Positions 7,515-14,621 of a DNA stretch of 16,997 bases are shown piece by piece. The notes under the pieces are model-generated. The model saw only the letters and a program-made list of their open reading frames with translations, was not told where the DNA came from and did not search any database. Position 1 is the first letter of the stretch. Each line of letters begins with the position of its first letter. Origin of the DNA: an uncultured Nitrosomonadales bacterium (GTDB lineage: Bacteria; Pseudomonadota; Gammaproteobacteria; Burkholderiales; Methylophilaceae). The translations under genes and the position numbers were made by a program. Location of the stretch: assembly GCA_946481065.1 (NCBI GenBank), contig CAMLMA010000022.1:1-16997 (forward strand), given 5' to 3'.

Positions 7515-8654
7515 TCAGTGACATTGGTTCAGGGCACGCTCGGCATCGCTGCAGGCCTTGGTATCGCTGCCGTGCTTGACGCTTTCGGTGAAGGATTCCC
7601 AGCTGGCCTCGACCTTGGATACCGTACCGGGCTTCGTCGCCGGATGCGCGCTGGCGGTGTCGGTCTTTTGGGTTTGCGTCTTTTGGGATGAGGCTTGAGT
7701 GGATGTGGCCTTGGCAACCTGTTTGCTGGCGCTGCTTTTATCCACCGGGCGGCTAGGGGAAGGTTTGGCCGCTGCGGTCTTGTCCTGTTTGACGCTATTG
7801 CCTTGTTTGGCGACCTTGTCCTGCGTCAACATCTTGTCCTGATTGGCAGCTGTGTCCTGTCCCATGCGCTTATCCTGCTGGGGCGCCGTATCCGGCGTCG
7901 TGGTCTCGGCGACAGACGACGACGCTTGCTCCGCCGTAGCGGCCTTGTCCGGCGCGAACAGCCAGCCCGGCAACAACACCCCGGCAAGCACGATCCCGAC
8001 AAAGAGCAGTACCGCGCCGGCGAACAGGTAGCGTTGCCTGTGCCCGGCATTTGCCGCAACGTCGGCTACGTTCGCCGATGCAGCGCCGGTTTCGCTCGCG
8101 CCGCCTTCCTCCGTCAGCGGCCTGACGACATATACCTCGTGTTCGCGCACATGCTTGTCCTGCCTGACGCCGGAGTAAGCGAACATGCGAGTGATCTCGT
8201 CCGTGAGTCGTGAGGTGATCTCATAGTAGGAGCGCGACACCAGGATCTGATTCGGCTCGGCGAAGCTCATGACGCGCTGGGCGACGTTGATGCCGTCACC
8301 GATGATGTTGGGCATGCCGTTGATATCGATGACCACACGCACAGGCCCGAGATTGATGCCGGTACGCACCAAGAGATGCATGCCCTCCTCGGCGTTCTTG
8401 CGCAGGATGCCGTCGCGGATGGTGAGCGAGACGAACAGCGCCTCTTCGGGCGCCCCTATGAGCGCGATGGCGGCACCGTCCCCGGTATCGATGATGATGC
8501 GGTCGTTCTGCGCCACGTCCTTGATGGCTTCCGTCAGCAAGGCGTTGAAACACTCTTTCTCGCTGATCTGGACGGCCACCGGCTTCTTCGAGTAGTCGAT
8601 GATGTCGATGAAGATGACGCTACAGATCGAGGTTTTGTTGATCCTGTCTTTCAT
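7515..8654 (-). CDS. Class III nucleotidyl cyclase homology domain protein with C-terminal membrane anchor and repetitive periplasmic tail
   Basis: 379 residues, ATG at 8654 (weak GGA six bases upstream). Residues 8-180 are a class III cyclase catalytic domain: FIDIIDYS (15-22, metal Asp D17), DTGDG (56-60, second metal Asp D59), RTGINLGPV (97-105), and GDGINVAQRVMSFAEP (119-134, with N123 and R127 at the transition-state positions). The lysine that usually selects adenine just before the GD motif appears to be replaced (IIIDTGD), so substrate and activity are uncertain. A single TM helix follows (about 210-233), with basic residues on its N-terminal side, so the catalytic domain is cytoplasmic. 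The last 145 residues are an A/T/S/K/Q-rich periplasmic tail with six hexapeptide repeats (260-295), ending in a WESF patch and a C-x9-C pair (C368, C378). The catalytic domain is N-terminal, the reverse of the common sensor-then-cyclase order. Confidence 0.85.
   Translation of the reverse strand: MKDRINKTSICSVIFIDIIDYSKKPVAVQISEKECFNALLTEAIKDVAQNDRIIIDTGDGAAIALIGAPEEALFVSLTIRDGILRKNAEEGMHLLVRTGINLGPVRVVIDINGMPNIIGDGINVAQRVMSFAEPNQILVSRSYYEITSRLTDEITRMFAYSGVRQDKHVREHEVYVVRPLTEEGGASETGAASANVADVAANAGHRQRYLFAGAVLLFVGIVLAGVLLPGWLFAPDKAATAEQASSSVAETTTPDTAPQQDKRMGQDTAANQDKMLTQDKVAKQGNSVKQDKTAAAKPSPSRPVDKSSASKQVAKATSTQASSQKTQTQKTDTASAHPATKPGTVSKVEASWESFTESVKHGSDTKACSDAERALNQCH
7770..7877 (-). repeat. 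Six tandem 18-bp units encoding a QDKxxx hexapeptide
   Basis: Within the cyclase homologue's tail, residues 260-295 read as six consecutive hexads: QDKRMG, QDTAAN, QDKMLT, QDKVAK, QGNSVK and QDKTAA. Q is invariant, D occurs in five of six and K in four of six at position 3. At DNA level the 18-bp period shows as recurring TTGTCCTG on the plus strand, with the other bases diverged. This is an in-frame coding repeat, not an intergenic array. Confidence 0.8.
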
Positions 8655-8694
8655 GGCTATCCGGAGTCGGTTTGACCGTAAGCTGAAAACAGTG

Positions 8695-8723
8695 ATTAGA
8701 CTACAACATGCGCATGTCGTACA
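8695..8723 (-). promoter_or_regulatory. Promoter candidate for the class III cyclase gene with a dyad in its spacer
   Basis: On the minus strand, TCTAAT (8700-8695) is a five-of-six match to the -10 hexamer; 17 bp upstream, TGTACG (8723-8718) is a weak -35 (three of six). The spacer contains the palindrome ACATGCGCATGT. A start near 8688 would give a 34-base leader. The position of a dyad between -35 and -10 is what one expects for a repressor or MerR-type site, but this is inference. Confidence 0.3.
8702..8721. repeat. 20-bp dyad centred on perfect palindrome ACATGCGCATGT
   Basis: The core 12 bp (8706-8717) is perfectly palindromic. Outer TAC/GTA (8702-8704 and 8719-8721) also pair, with one mismatched pair between. 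It lies in the 69-bp gap upstream of the cyclase gene. A near copy with the same half-sites occurs at 11223-11237. Confidence 0.6.
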
Positions 8724-9203
8724 TCATGACAAAAACGAATGTTCGCGGATCAATGCCGCCTGCCCGCAGAGCGTGCCCTGTGCGTCCAGCAGATTCCAGA
8801 CCGTAGCGTTGTGGATCATGAAGCGGCGGCCGTCGCGGGCGATGCGGACGCCGTTGTAATCATCGACATAACCATGGGCGCTGACGCGTGCCAGCAGGTT
8901 CTCGCGCGCTTCGCGCAGCATCGGCTCGGCCGAGAACCGCGAAGGCAGGCCGATGATCTCCTGCCAGCGCATGCCGAACAGCTTGAGGGCGCGAACGTTG
9001 GCGTAATTGAACAAGGGATCGGGCTCGGTGCCATGGGAGAGCAAGGCGAACGGCGCATCGAACAGGGCCTTGGCAGATATGGCGCCATCGTTCAGCGGCT
9101 TGCCGGTCCAGTGCCGATAACTCTCGGCGAGGATCCGGCTGTGACGCTCGATGGATTCGATATCGCAGCCTGGAATCAGGGTGGCGAGGTCTTTCACTGG
9201 CAC
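8724..9203 (-). CDS. Stand-alone MEKHLA (PAS-like) domain protein
   Basis: 159 residues, almost wholly one MEKHLA domain. Landmarks I recognise: YRHWTGKPL (29-37), LLSHGTEPDPLFNYAN (54-69), LPSRFSAEP (86-94), GYVDDYNGVRI (111-121), VWNLLD (135-140) and GQAA (147-150). MEKHLA is related to PAS and is known from plant HD-Zip III proteins and from bacterial and algal stand-alone proteins; no enzymatic activity is established, and a ligand-sensing role is inferred from the PAS relationship. No TM segment or signal peptide, so cytoplasmic. The start is GTG at 9203 (GTG at 9197 is also possible). Only 4 bp separate it from the fpr stop, so the two are almost certainly co-transcribed and probably translationally linked. 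Cysteines at C13 and C146 have no evident role. Confidence 0.85.
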   Translation of the reverse strand: MPVKDLATLIPGCDIESIERHSRILAESYRHWTGKPLNDGAISAKALFDAPFALLSHGTEPDPLFNYANVRALKLFGMRWQEIIGLPSRFSAEPMLREARENLLARVSAHGYVDDYNGVRIARDGRRFMIHNATVWNLLDAQGTLCGQAALIREHSFLS

Positions 9204-9207
9204 CTGT

Positions 9208-9951
9208 TCACCAGTAGCTTTCCACGGTGATCTGGCCCGGATCCTTGCGGCGATGCTTCTTGAAGCCGCGCTCTATCAGCACCTTCATCGTATCTTCCAC
9301 CATATTGGGGTTGCCGCACATCATGACCTGACTCTCATCCGCACCAAGCAGCAGGCCTGCCCGGGTTTCCAGCCGATGATCGAGGATGGCGTCCGGGATG
9401 CGGCCAGGCATGGCGAAGTCGGATACCTCGCGGCTGATGAAGGGCACATAGACGAATTGCTCCGGATGACGGGCCTGCACCCCCGCGATGCGTTCCTGGT
9501 AACTCAGTTCGGACAAGCTGCGCACGGCATACACCAGCACCACTTTCTCGAAACGCTGCCAGGGTTTGAGCGTGTCGAGCATGGCAAGGAACGGGCCGAC
9601 GCCGGTACCGGTGGCGATGAGCCACAGATGGCGGCCCTGCGGGACTTCATCAAGGATCATGAAGCCATTGGCGCGCGGCGACACCAGGATGCGATCGCCT
9701 TGCTGCAACTTTACCAGCGCGCTGGTGAGCGGGCCGTCCGGTACGTGGATGTAATAGAACTCCAGCGGCCTCCGGTCTGGCGGGTTGACCAGCGAGTATG
9801 GCCGACCGATGATCTCGTCGCCGACCTGCAGCCCGAGTTTGGCGAACTGGCCCGCCTCGTAGTCCTCGATATCCGCCTCGACATAGATGCTGAAGAGTTT
9901 GTCGTTCCATTGCTTCTGGCCGACCACACGGCCCTCGTTCCATGCTGCCAT
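9208..9951 (-). CDS. fpr: Ferredoxin/flavodoxin-NADP+ reductase
   Basis: 247 residues, matching the 248 of E. coli Fpr. The N-terminal FAD-binding barrel carries RPYSL (50-54); the C-terminal NADP-binding fold carries ATGTGVGPF (113-121) and CGNPNM (212-217); the chain ends in an aromatic YW as in the bacterial FPR subfamily. It transfers electrons between NADPH and ferredoxin or flavodoxin in the cytoplasm, supplying reductant for iron-sulfur and radical enzymes and for oxidative stress defence. ATG at 9951; upstream GCGGGTAAAGCG gives only a moderate ribosome binding site. It lies 30 bp behind the GGDEF gene and 4 bp ahead of the MEKHLA gene. No SoxR- or OxyR-like site is recognisable in the short upstream gap, so transcription may come from farther upstream. 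Confidence 0.95.
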   Translation of the reverse strand: MAAWNEGRVVGQKQWNDKLFSIYVEADIEDYEAGQFAKLGLQVGDEIIGRPYSLVNPPDRRPLEFYYIHVPDGPLTSALVKLQQGDRILVSPRANGFMILDEVPQGRHLWLIATGTGVGPFLAMLDTLKPWQRFEKVVLVYAVRSLSELSYQERIAGVQARHPEQFVYVPFISREVSDFAMPGRIPDAILDHRLETRAGLLLGADESQVMMCGNPNMVEDTMKVLIERGFKKHRRKDPGQITVESYW

Positions 9952-9981
9952 CGCTTTACCCGCTTTCCGTGATACCGGCGT

Positions 9982-11154
9982 TCATGCGTCGCCGGCCAAC
10001 GCTGAGTATGGGACAACACGATTGCGTCCGCGTTGCTTGGCTTCGTACAAGGCGCGGTCGGCAGCGGCGAAAAGCGCGCTGAAATCGTGGCCCACCCGGG
10101 TCGATTCGCTGACGCCGATGCTGATGGTGCAGGCCAGGCGTTTGTTGCGGAATACCGTCATATCGGTCTCGAACGCCTGACGCAAGCGATCGGCCTGCGT
10201 CAGCGCCTCATCCTCACTGGTGTTCGGCAAAAGGATGCAGAACTCCTCGCCGCCATAGCGGCCGAACAGGTCGCCCGCCCGGATACTGCCGACGACGATG
10301 CGGGCAAACTCGGCCAGCACCTGGTCGCCGAATTGATGTCCGTAGCGGTCGTTGATCTGCTTGAAATGATCGAGGTCGATCAGCAGCATGGCGATACCGA
10401 GGTTGAAGCGGCGGCAGTTGGCTTCCATGCGGTTTGCGGCATCCTCCAGGCTGCGCCGGTTGAGCGCGCCGGTCAGCCAGTCCTCCCCTGCCATGCGACG
10501 CATGCGCTCGACCAGCTTGTAATTCAGCATGAGGATGAAACCGAACGTCGTGCAGAGCTGGAACACCGTGCCAAAGAAGAAGGTGAATTTATTCAGCGGC
10601 CACTGGGACATGGCCTGGAACACCGCGTCCTCGGCGATCAGCCCGCCAAAACCCCGGATCAAGAATACCAGCGCCATGAGGCTGAACATGGAGCCCGTGA
10701 ACCAGTAGGCGGTGCGTAACGGCGGCTTGACCGGGATCAGCAGCATGCGTGCACCGAAGATATTGACCGCCATGAAGATAAAGGCATTGAACACGACGAT
10801 GATGCGGAAGTCCTGCTTCCAGAGGAAAACGCCATCGATGACGATCACCATGGCCACGATCAGTGCGGTGATGCCGTAGGTCGGCCGCTTTTCGGTAAAC
10901 GCCTGCGTGCCGTTGAGGTAAAGCCCGAGCCCGAGCGCGTAGAGTGTGGTCGCCGGCAGGATGGCGAAATAGGTGCTCTTGAACTGCATCATCATGATCA
11001 GCATGCCGATGCTGATGCAGAGGTTGCCGAGTGCCCAGTGCCCGAGCCCATGGACACCATCGGCATGCACGCGCGCCAGGATCAATAGCAATGACAGTAG
11101 CGGGGTTAGCACTACGACCATGAATACTATCGTGCGGAAATCCAGTTCGAACAA
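9982..11154 (-). CDS. Membrane diguanylate cyclase (multi-TM sensor plus GGDEF)
   Basis: 390 residues from TTG at 11154; an in-frame TAA lies 30 bases upstream and there is no upstream ATG, so TTG is the likely start unless translation begins at ATG 11121, which would cut into the first helix. No Shine-Dalgarno is obvious. Residues 6-212 form about seven membrane helices with conserved-looking GHWALGNLCISIGM (38-51) and LGLGLYLNGTQAF (74-86). The GGDEF domain (about 222-385) is complete: D260, N268 and D277 at metal and guanine positions, FK (264-265), GGEEF (301-305), and inhibitory-site RAGD (292-295). It should be an active, product-inhibited producer of cyclic di-GMP. The N-terminal membrane domain is shared with the neighbouring gene at 11244-12428, pointing to tandem duplication. 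I do not recognise a named family for that domain. Confidence 0.92.
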   Translation of the reverse strand: MFELDFRTIVFMVVVLTPLLSLLLILARVHADGVHGLGHWALGNLCISIGMLIMMMQFKSTYFAILPATTLYALGLGLYLNGTQAFTEKRPTYGITALIVAMVIVIDGVFLWKQDFRIIVVFNAFIFMAVNIFGARMLLIPVKPPLRTAYWFTGSMFSLMALVFLIRGFGGLIAEDAVFQAMSQWPLNKFTFFFGTVFQLCTTFGFILMLNYKLVERMRRMAGEDWLTGALNRRSLEDAANRMEANCRRFNLGIAMLLIDLDHFKQINDRYGHQFGDQVLAEFARIVVGSIRAGDLFGRYGGEEFCILLPNTSEDEALTQADRLRQAFETDMTVFRNKRLACTISIGVSESTRVGHDFSALFAAADRALYEAKQRGRNRVVPYSALAGDA

Positions 11155-11183
11155 GGCTAAGATCGCGTCAGCGCCCCCCGTTT

Positions 11184-11200
11184 AGACTCATGTCGAGTCT
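11184..11200. repeat. Inverted repeat AGACTC-N5-GAGTCT
   Basis: Perfect 6-bp arms (11184-11189 and 11195-11200) about 30-46 bases upstream of the TTG start of the active GGDEF gene. On the minus strand it reads AGACTCGACATGAGTCT, then AAACGGGGGG. It could be an operator or a transcript hairpin; a TCTAAA hexamer overlaps the promoter-proximal arm. Confidence 0.4.
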
Positions 11201-11222
11201 GCCATAAATCTCGATCCGCAAA

Positions 11223-11237
11223 CACATGCCGCATGTG
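11223..11237. repeat. Palindrome CACATGCCGCATGTG between the two GGDEF genes
   Basis: Seven-bp arms around a single C. It lies just past the stop of the GNDEF gene and 69 bases upstream of the active GGDEF gene. On the minus strand it can fold as CACATG-CGG-CATGTG followed by only TTT, so it could be a weak terminator; equally it shares half-sites ACATGC/GCATGT with the dyad at 8702-8721 and may be an operator. Confidence 0.5.
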
Positions 11238-11243
11238 GGGGTA

Positions 11244-12428
11244 TCAGTTGAACTGGTGGATCACGGAATGCGCCACCACCCGATTGCGGCCCAGCTCCTT
11301 GGCGTTGTACATCGCAGAGTGCGCGGCCGCATAGAGTTCGGCGAAGCCCAGCCCCATGTGCTCGGAGCTACTGACGCCGATGCTGACGCTGGCGTTGGTA
11401 TGATTGTCGTCCGCCAGGATCAGCTTGAAGTTGAAGCCTTCACGTATGGTTTCGGCCATTTGCATGGCGTCGGCCTCGGAAGTGCCCGGCAACACCATGC
11501 AGAACTCGTCATTGCCGTAACGGCCGACCAGGTCCGTCGGCCGCGCACGTTCGGTGAGGGCTTCAGCCAGCTCGCGCAGTGCTTCGTCGCCGACGAAATC
11601 GCTGTATTGCCGGTTGATCTTCGCCATGCCGTCGATATCGATCGACAATACCGTCATCGGCTCGCCATGCTTCTCGCAGTTTGCCGCAGCGCGAGCCGCA
11701 GCTTCCATCAGGCCATTGCGGTTGAGGATGCCGGTGAGCACGTCATGCGTGGCGATGCGCTTCAGCATGAACACCTGCCGGTAGTTGAGCATGAGCACGA
11801 AACAGAAGGTGACACAGAGCTGGATCGCGATCACCGCCATGAAGGTCAGGCGGTAGACCGGCCAATCGGCCACTTGTGAGAACACCACGCTGCTGGCCAG
11901 CATGGCCGCGCTAGCGCGCACCGCCATGGCTGCCGCCATGAGCAGGAACAGCCCGCTATTGATGTTATAGAAGCGCTTCAGCTCGCGGTTCACCGGCTGC
12001 CGGAAGAGCATGCGTGCCGCTGCGACGTAGGCGAGCGAGAACACCGCCGAGTTGAAGCTGATGACCGTACGCAGGTCGTTATCCACCAGCAGGAAATAAG
12101 TGTCGATGATGGCGGTGCCGAGTGCCATGGCGATGGGGATATGGCGGTCCGGCGTCTTGTGGTTGAAGGCCTGGATACCGTTGATGAAGAGACCGATGCC
12201 CAAGGCGATGAGCACGGGGCCGAGCACGATCAGGCCGGCAAAATCGCCGAGCGGCACGAGAAACACCGCCATGCCGAGACTGATGCTGAGATTACCCAGC
12301 GCCCAGTATCCCGGGCCTTCGCTGTAGTCTGTGCCGAACCGCACCAGCGCGAGCAGCATGGATAGGATCAAGGTCAGGCTCATGGCCAGAAAGATGACGA
12401 TCTTGATATCGATATGCAGGATATCCAT
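11244..12428 (-). CDS. Membrane GGDEF-domain protein with degenerate active site (GNDEF)
   Basis: 394 residues, ATG at 12428 with AAGG seven bases upstream. Residues 8-215 are about seven membrane helices, paralogous to the next gene (GYWALGNLSISLGM at 40-53, LGIGLFINGIQAF at 76-88, MLNYRQ at 213-218). The GGDEF-like domain (about 225-390) keeps the metal and guanine positions D264, N272 and D281, the RPTD inhibitory-site motif (296-299) and the YNAK...GRNRV end. However, the signature is GNDEF (305-309) instead of GG[D/E]EF, and the usual DIDHFK is DIDGMA (264-269), losing the FK pair that contacts GTP phosphates in known structures. Catalysis is therefore doubtful; binding cyclic di-GMP at the RxxD site, or regulating a partner, is plausible. 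The leader is an unstructured A/C-rich stretch. It is first in the signalling gene run and divergent from rep. Confidence 0.9.
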   Translation of the reverse strand: MDILHIDIKIVIFLAMSLTLILSMLLALVRFGTDYSEGPGYWALGNLSISLGMAVFLVPLGDFAGLIVLGPVLIALGIGLFINGIQAFNHKTPDRHIPIAMALGTAIIDTYFLLVDNDLRTVISFNSAVFSLAYVAAARMLFRQPVNRELKRFYNINSGLFLLMAAAMAVRASAAMLASSVVFSQVADWPVYRLTFMAVIAIQLCVTFCFVLMLNYRQVFMLKRIATHDVLTGILNRNGLMEAAARAAANCEKHGEPMTVLSIDIDGMAKINRQYSDFVGDEALRELAEALTERARPTDLVGRYGNDEFCMVLPGTSEADAMQMAETIREGFNFKLILADDNHTNASVSIGVSSSEHMGLGFAELYAAAHSAMYNAKELGRNRVVAHSVIHQFN

Positions 12429-12602
12429 GCAGCCGCCTTTGTATTGTGTTGTTGTTTTTTTGTGCGGCGCTGATTTGCCGCTTTAGACCCGTTACAAGCC
12501 CCTCGGGATCAACGAAGTAATTAGCATAGTTTGCGGCATAAATCTAGCTGGCGGCGTCCAAGGCTTACCGCTAAACTGCATTGCCCGATCGACGTGAATA
12601 CC

Positions 12603-14621
12603 ATGCTGTCCAAACTCAACTCCCCCCAGCGCGAAGCAGTCAAATATCTCGATGGTCCCCTGCTGGTGCTGGCTGGTGCCGGCAGCGGCAAGACGCGCGT
12701 CATCACGCACAAGATCGCCTACCTGATCAACGAATGCGGCTACCTGCCGCGCGAGATCGCCGCCATCACCTTCACCAACAAGGCCGCGCTGGAGATGCAG
12801 GAGCGGGTCGGCCACCTGCTGGAGGGCAAGCAGAGCAAGGGCCTCACCATCGCCACCTTCCACTCGCTGGGGCTGCAGATGCTGCGCGCCGAAGCCAAAT
12901 TGCTGGGTTACAAGCCGCAGTTCTCCATCCTCGATTCGTCCGATAGCTTCAAGATCCTGTCCGATGTGCTGGCGACGACGGACAAGCAGTTGCTGCGCAA
13001 GACCCAGTGGCAGATCTCGCAATGGAAGAACGGTTTCATCAATCCGGACCAGGCCAAGGCGCAGGCGGATGAAGAATTGACCGTGGCCGCCGCCAAGGTC
13101 TACCAGATCTACCAGCAGACGCTGAAGGCCTACCAGGCGGTGGATTTCGACGACCTCATCAAGCTGCCGGTCGAATTGTTCGAGCAGCACCCGGAAGCGC
13201 TGGAAAAATGGCAGCGCAAGCTCAAATACCTGCTGATCGACGAATACCAGGACACCAACGCCTGCCAGTACAAGCTGGTGAAGCTGCTGACCGGGGTCGA
13301 AGGCCGCTTCACGGCGGTGGGCGACGACGACCAGGCCATCTATGGCTGGCGCGGCGCCGATGTCGAGAACCTGCGCCAGCTGACCGAGGACTGGTCGCGC
13401 CTCAAGGTGATCAAGCTGGAGCAGAACTACCGCTCCACCGTGCGCATCCTGCGCGCCGCCAACCAGGTCATCGCCAACAACCCCAAACTGTTCGACAAGA
13501 AGCTGTGGAGCGACCTCGGCACCGGCGAGCATATCCAGGTGAGCGCCGCCCGCGACGAGGAGCACGAAGCCGAAGCCGTGGTCATGAAACTCACCGCACA
13601 CAAGTTCGAACACCGCACCAAGTATTCGGATTACGCCATCCTCTACCGCGGCAACCATCAGGCGCGCATCCTCGAACAGCAACTGCGCAACCACAAGGTG
13701 CCCTACACCATCTCCGGCGGGCAATCGTTCTTCGACAAGGCCGAGATCAAGGATGTGGTCGCCTACCTGCGCCTGATTGCCAACGAGGATGACGATCCGG
13801 CGTTCATCCGCGCCGCCACGACGCCGAAGAAAGGCATCGGCAACACCACACTGGAACGGCTCGGCGAGTACGCAAGCCGCGAACACATGTCGTTGTTCGC
13901 CGCGGCGTTCGAAGGCGAATTCCAGCGCGAGCTCGGCCAGCGCCAGCTCGACGATCTGCTGACTTTCTGCCAGTTCATCAGCCGCATCCAGGAACGCGCG
14001 GCGAAAGACCCGGCAGGCGAAGTGCTGGAGAGCCTGATGAACGCCATCCAGTACGAGCCCTTCCTCTACGATTCCGAAGAGCCCCGCGCTGCCGAGAGCA
14101 AATGGAAGAACGTGCAGGAATTCATCGGCTGGCTCACGCGCAAGGGCGAAGGCAGCGGCGATGACGACGAACGTAACCTCCTGCAATTGACGCAGATGGT
14201 GTCGCTGATGAGCATGCTCGAAGGCCGCGAGAACGGCGAGCCGGACGCGGTCAAGCTGTCCACGCTGCATGCCGCCAAGGGCCTGGAGTTCGGCCACGTG
14301 TTCCTCATCGGCTGCGAGGAAGGCATCCTGCCGCACCGCGAAAGCGTCGATAACGGCAAGATCGAGGAAGAGCGCCGTCTGATGTATGTCGGCATCACGC
14401 GTGCACAGAAATCGCTCAATATCTCCTGGTGCAAGAAACGCAGACGCGCCGGCGAGAACGAGATCTGCGAACCAAGCCGCTTCATCGGCGAACTGCCGCA
14501 GGATGATGTGCGCCATTTTGGCGGCCCACAGGCAGACCCCGAAGTGAGCAAGGAGATGGCGCGCGAGCGCATGGCGCACATCCGCGCCATGCTGGGCAAC
14601 AAGTCGCCAGCCGCGAGCTGA
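12603..14621 (+). CDS. rep: ATP-dependent DNA helicase Rep (superfamily 1)
   Basis: 672 residues, essentially the length of E. coli Rep (673). I chose ATG at 12603 because it yields MLSKLNSPQREAVKYL, aligning with the family N-terminus; the open frame to 12531 adds 24 residues without support. Motifs: Walker A AGAGSGKT (24-31), TFTNKAA (56-62), ATFHSLG (84-90), DEYQD (213-217), GDDDQAIYGWRGA (240-252), QNYRS, TLHAAKGLEF and YVGITRAQK. The DDDQ version of motif III and the ELPQDD tail (also in E. coli Rep) distinguish it from UvrD and PcrA. It unwinds DNA 3' to 5', clears proteins ahead of the replisome, and in E. coli associates with DnaB. It is divergent from the GNDEF gene with 174 bp between starts; no confident promoter was found there. 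A probable terminator begins at its stop codon. Confidence 0.96.
   Translation: MLSKLNSPQREAVKYLDGPLLVLAGAGSGKTRVITHKIAYLINECGYLPREIAAITFTNKAALEMQERVGHLLEGKQSKGLTIATFHSLGLQMLRAEAKLLGYKPQFSILDSSDSFKILSDVLATTDKQLLRKTQWQISQWKNGFINPDQAKAQADEELTVAAAKVYQIYQQTLKAYQAVDFDDLIKLPVELFEQHPEALEKWQRKLKYLLIDEYQDTNACQYKLVKLLTGVEGRFTAVGDDDQAIYGWRGADVENLRQLTEDWSRLKVIKLEQNYRSTVRILRAANQVIANNPKLFDKKLWSDLGTGEHIQVSAARDEEHEAEAVVMKLTAHKFEHRTKYSDYAILYRGNHQARILEQQLRNHKVPYTISGGQSFFDKAEIKDVVAYLRLIANEDDDPAFIRAATTPKKGIGNTTLERLGEYASREHMSLFAAAFEGEFQRELGQRQLDDLLTFCQFISRIQERAAKDPAGEVLESLMNAIQYEPFLYDSEEPRAAESKWKNVQEFIGWLTRKGEGSGDDDERNLLQLTQMVSLMSMLEGRENGEPDAVKLSTLHAAKGLEFGHVFLIGCEEGILPHRESVDNGKIEEERRLMYVGITRAQKSLNISWCKKRRRAGENEICEPSRFIGELPQDDVRHFGGPQADPEVSKEMARERMAHIRAMLGNKSPAAS

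Noticed and set aside
7770..7877. 18-bp periodic repeats that could be taken for a CRISPR-like or minisatellite array
   Set aside because: The units are directly adjacent without spacers, lie in frame inside a coding region and encode a regular hexapeptide.
8739..9972. Plus-strand open frames opposite the MEKHLA and fpr genes
   Set aside because: They are antisense shadows of two clearly recognised minus-strand genes and show no domain of their own.
12461..12482. GCGGC...GCCGC stem next to a T-run in the rep/GNDEF gap as a terminator
   Set aside because: The T-run precedes the stem on the plus strand and is A-rich on the minus strand, so neither orientation gives stem followed by T-tract; both flanking genes point away.
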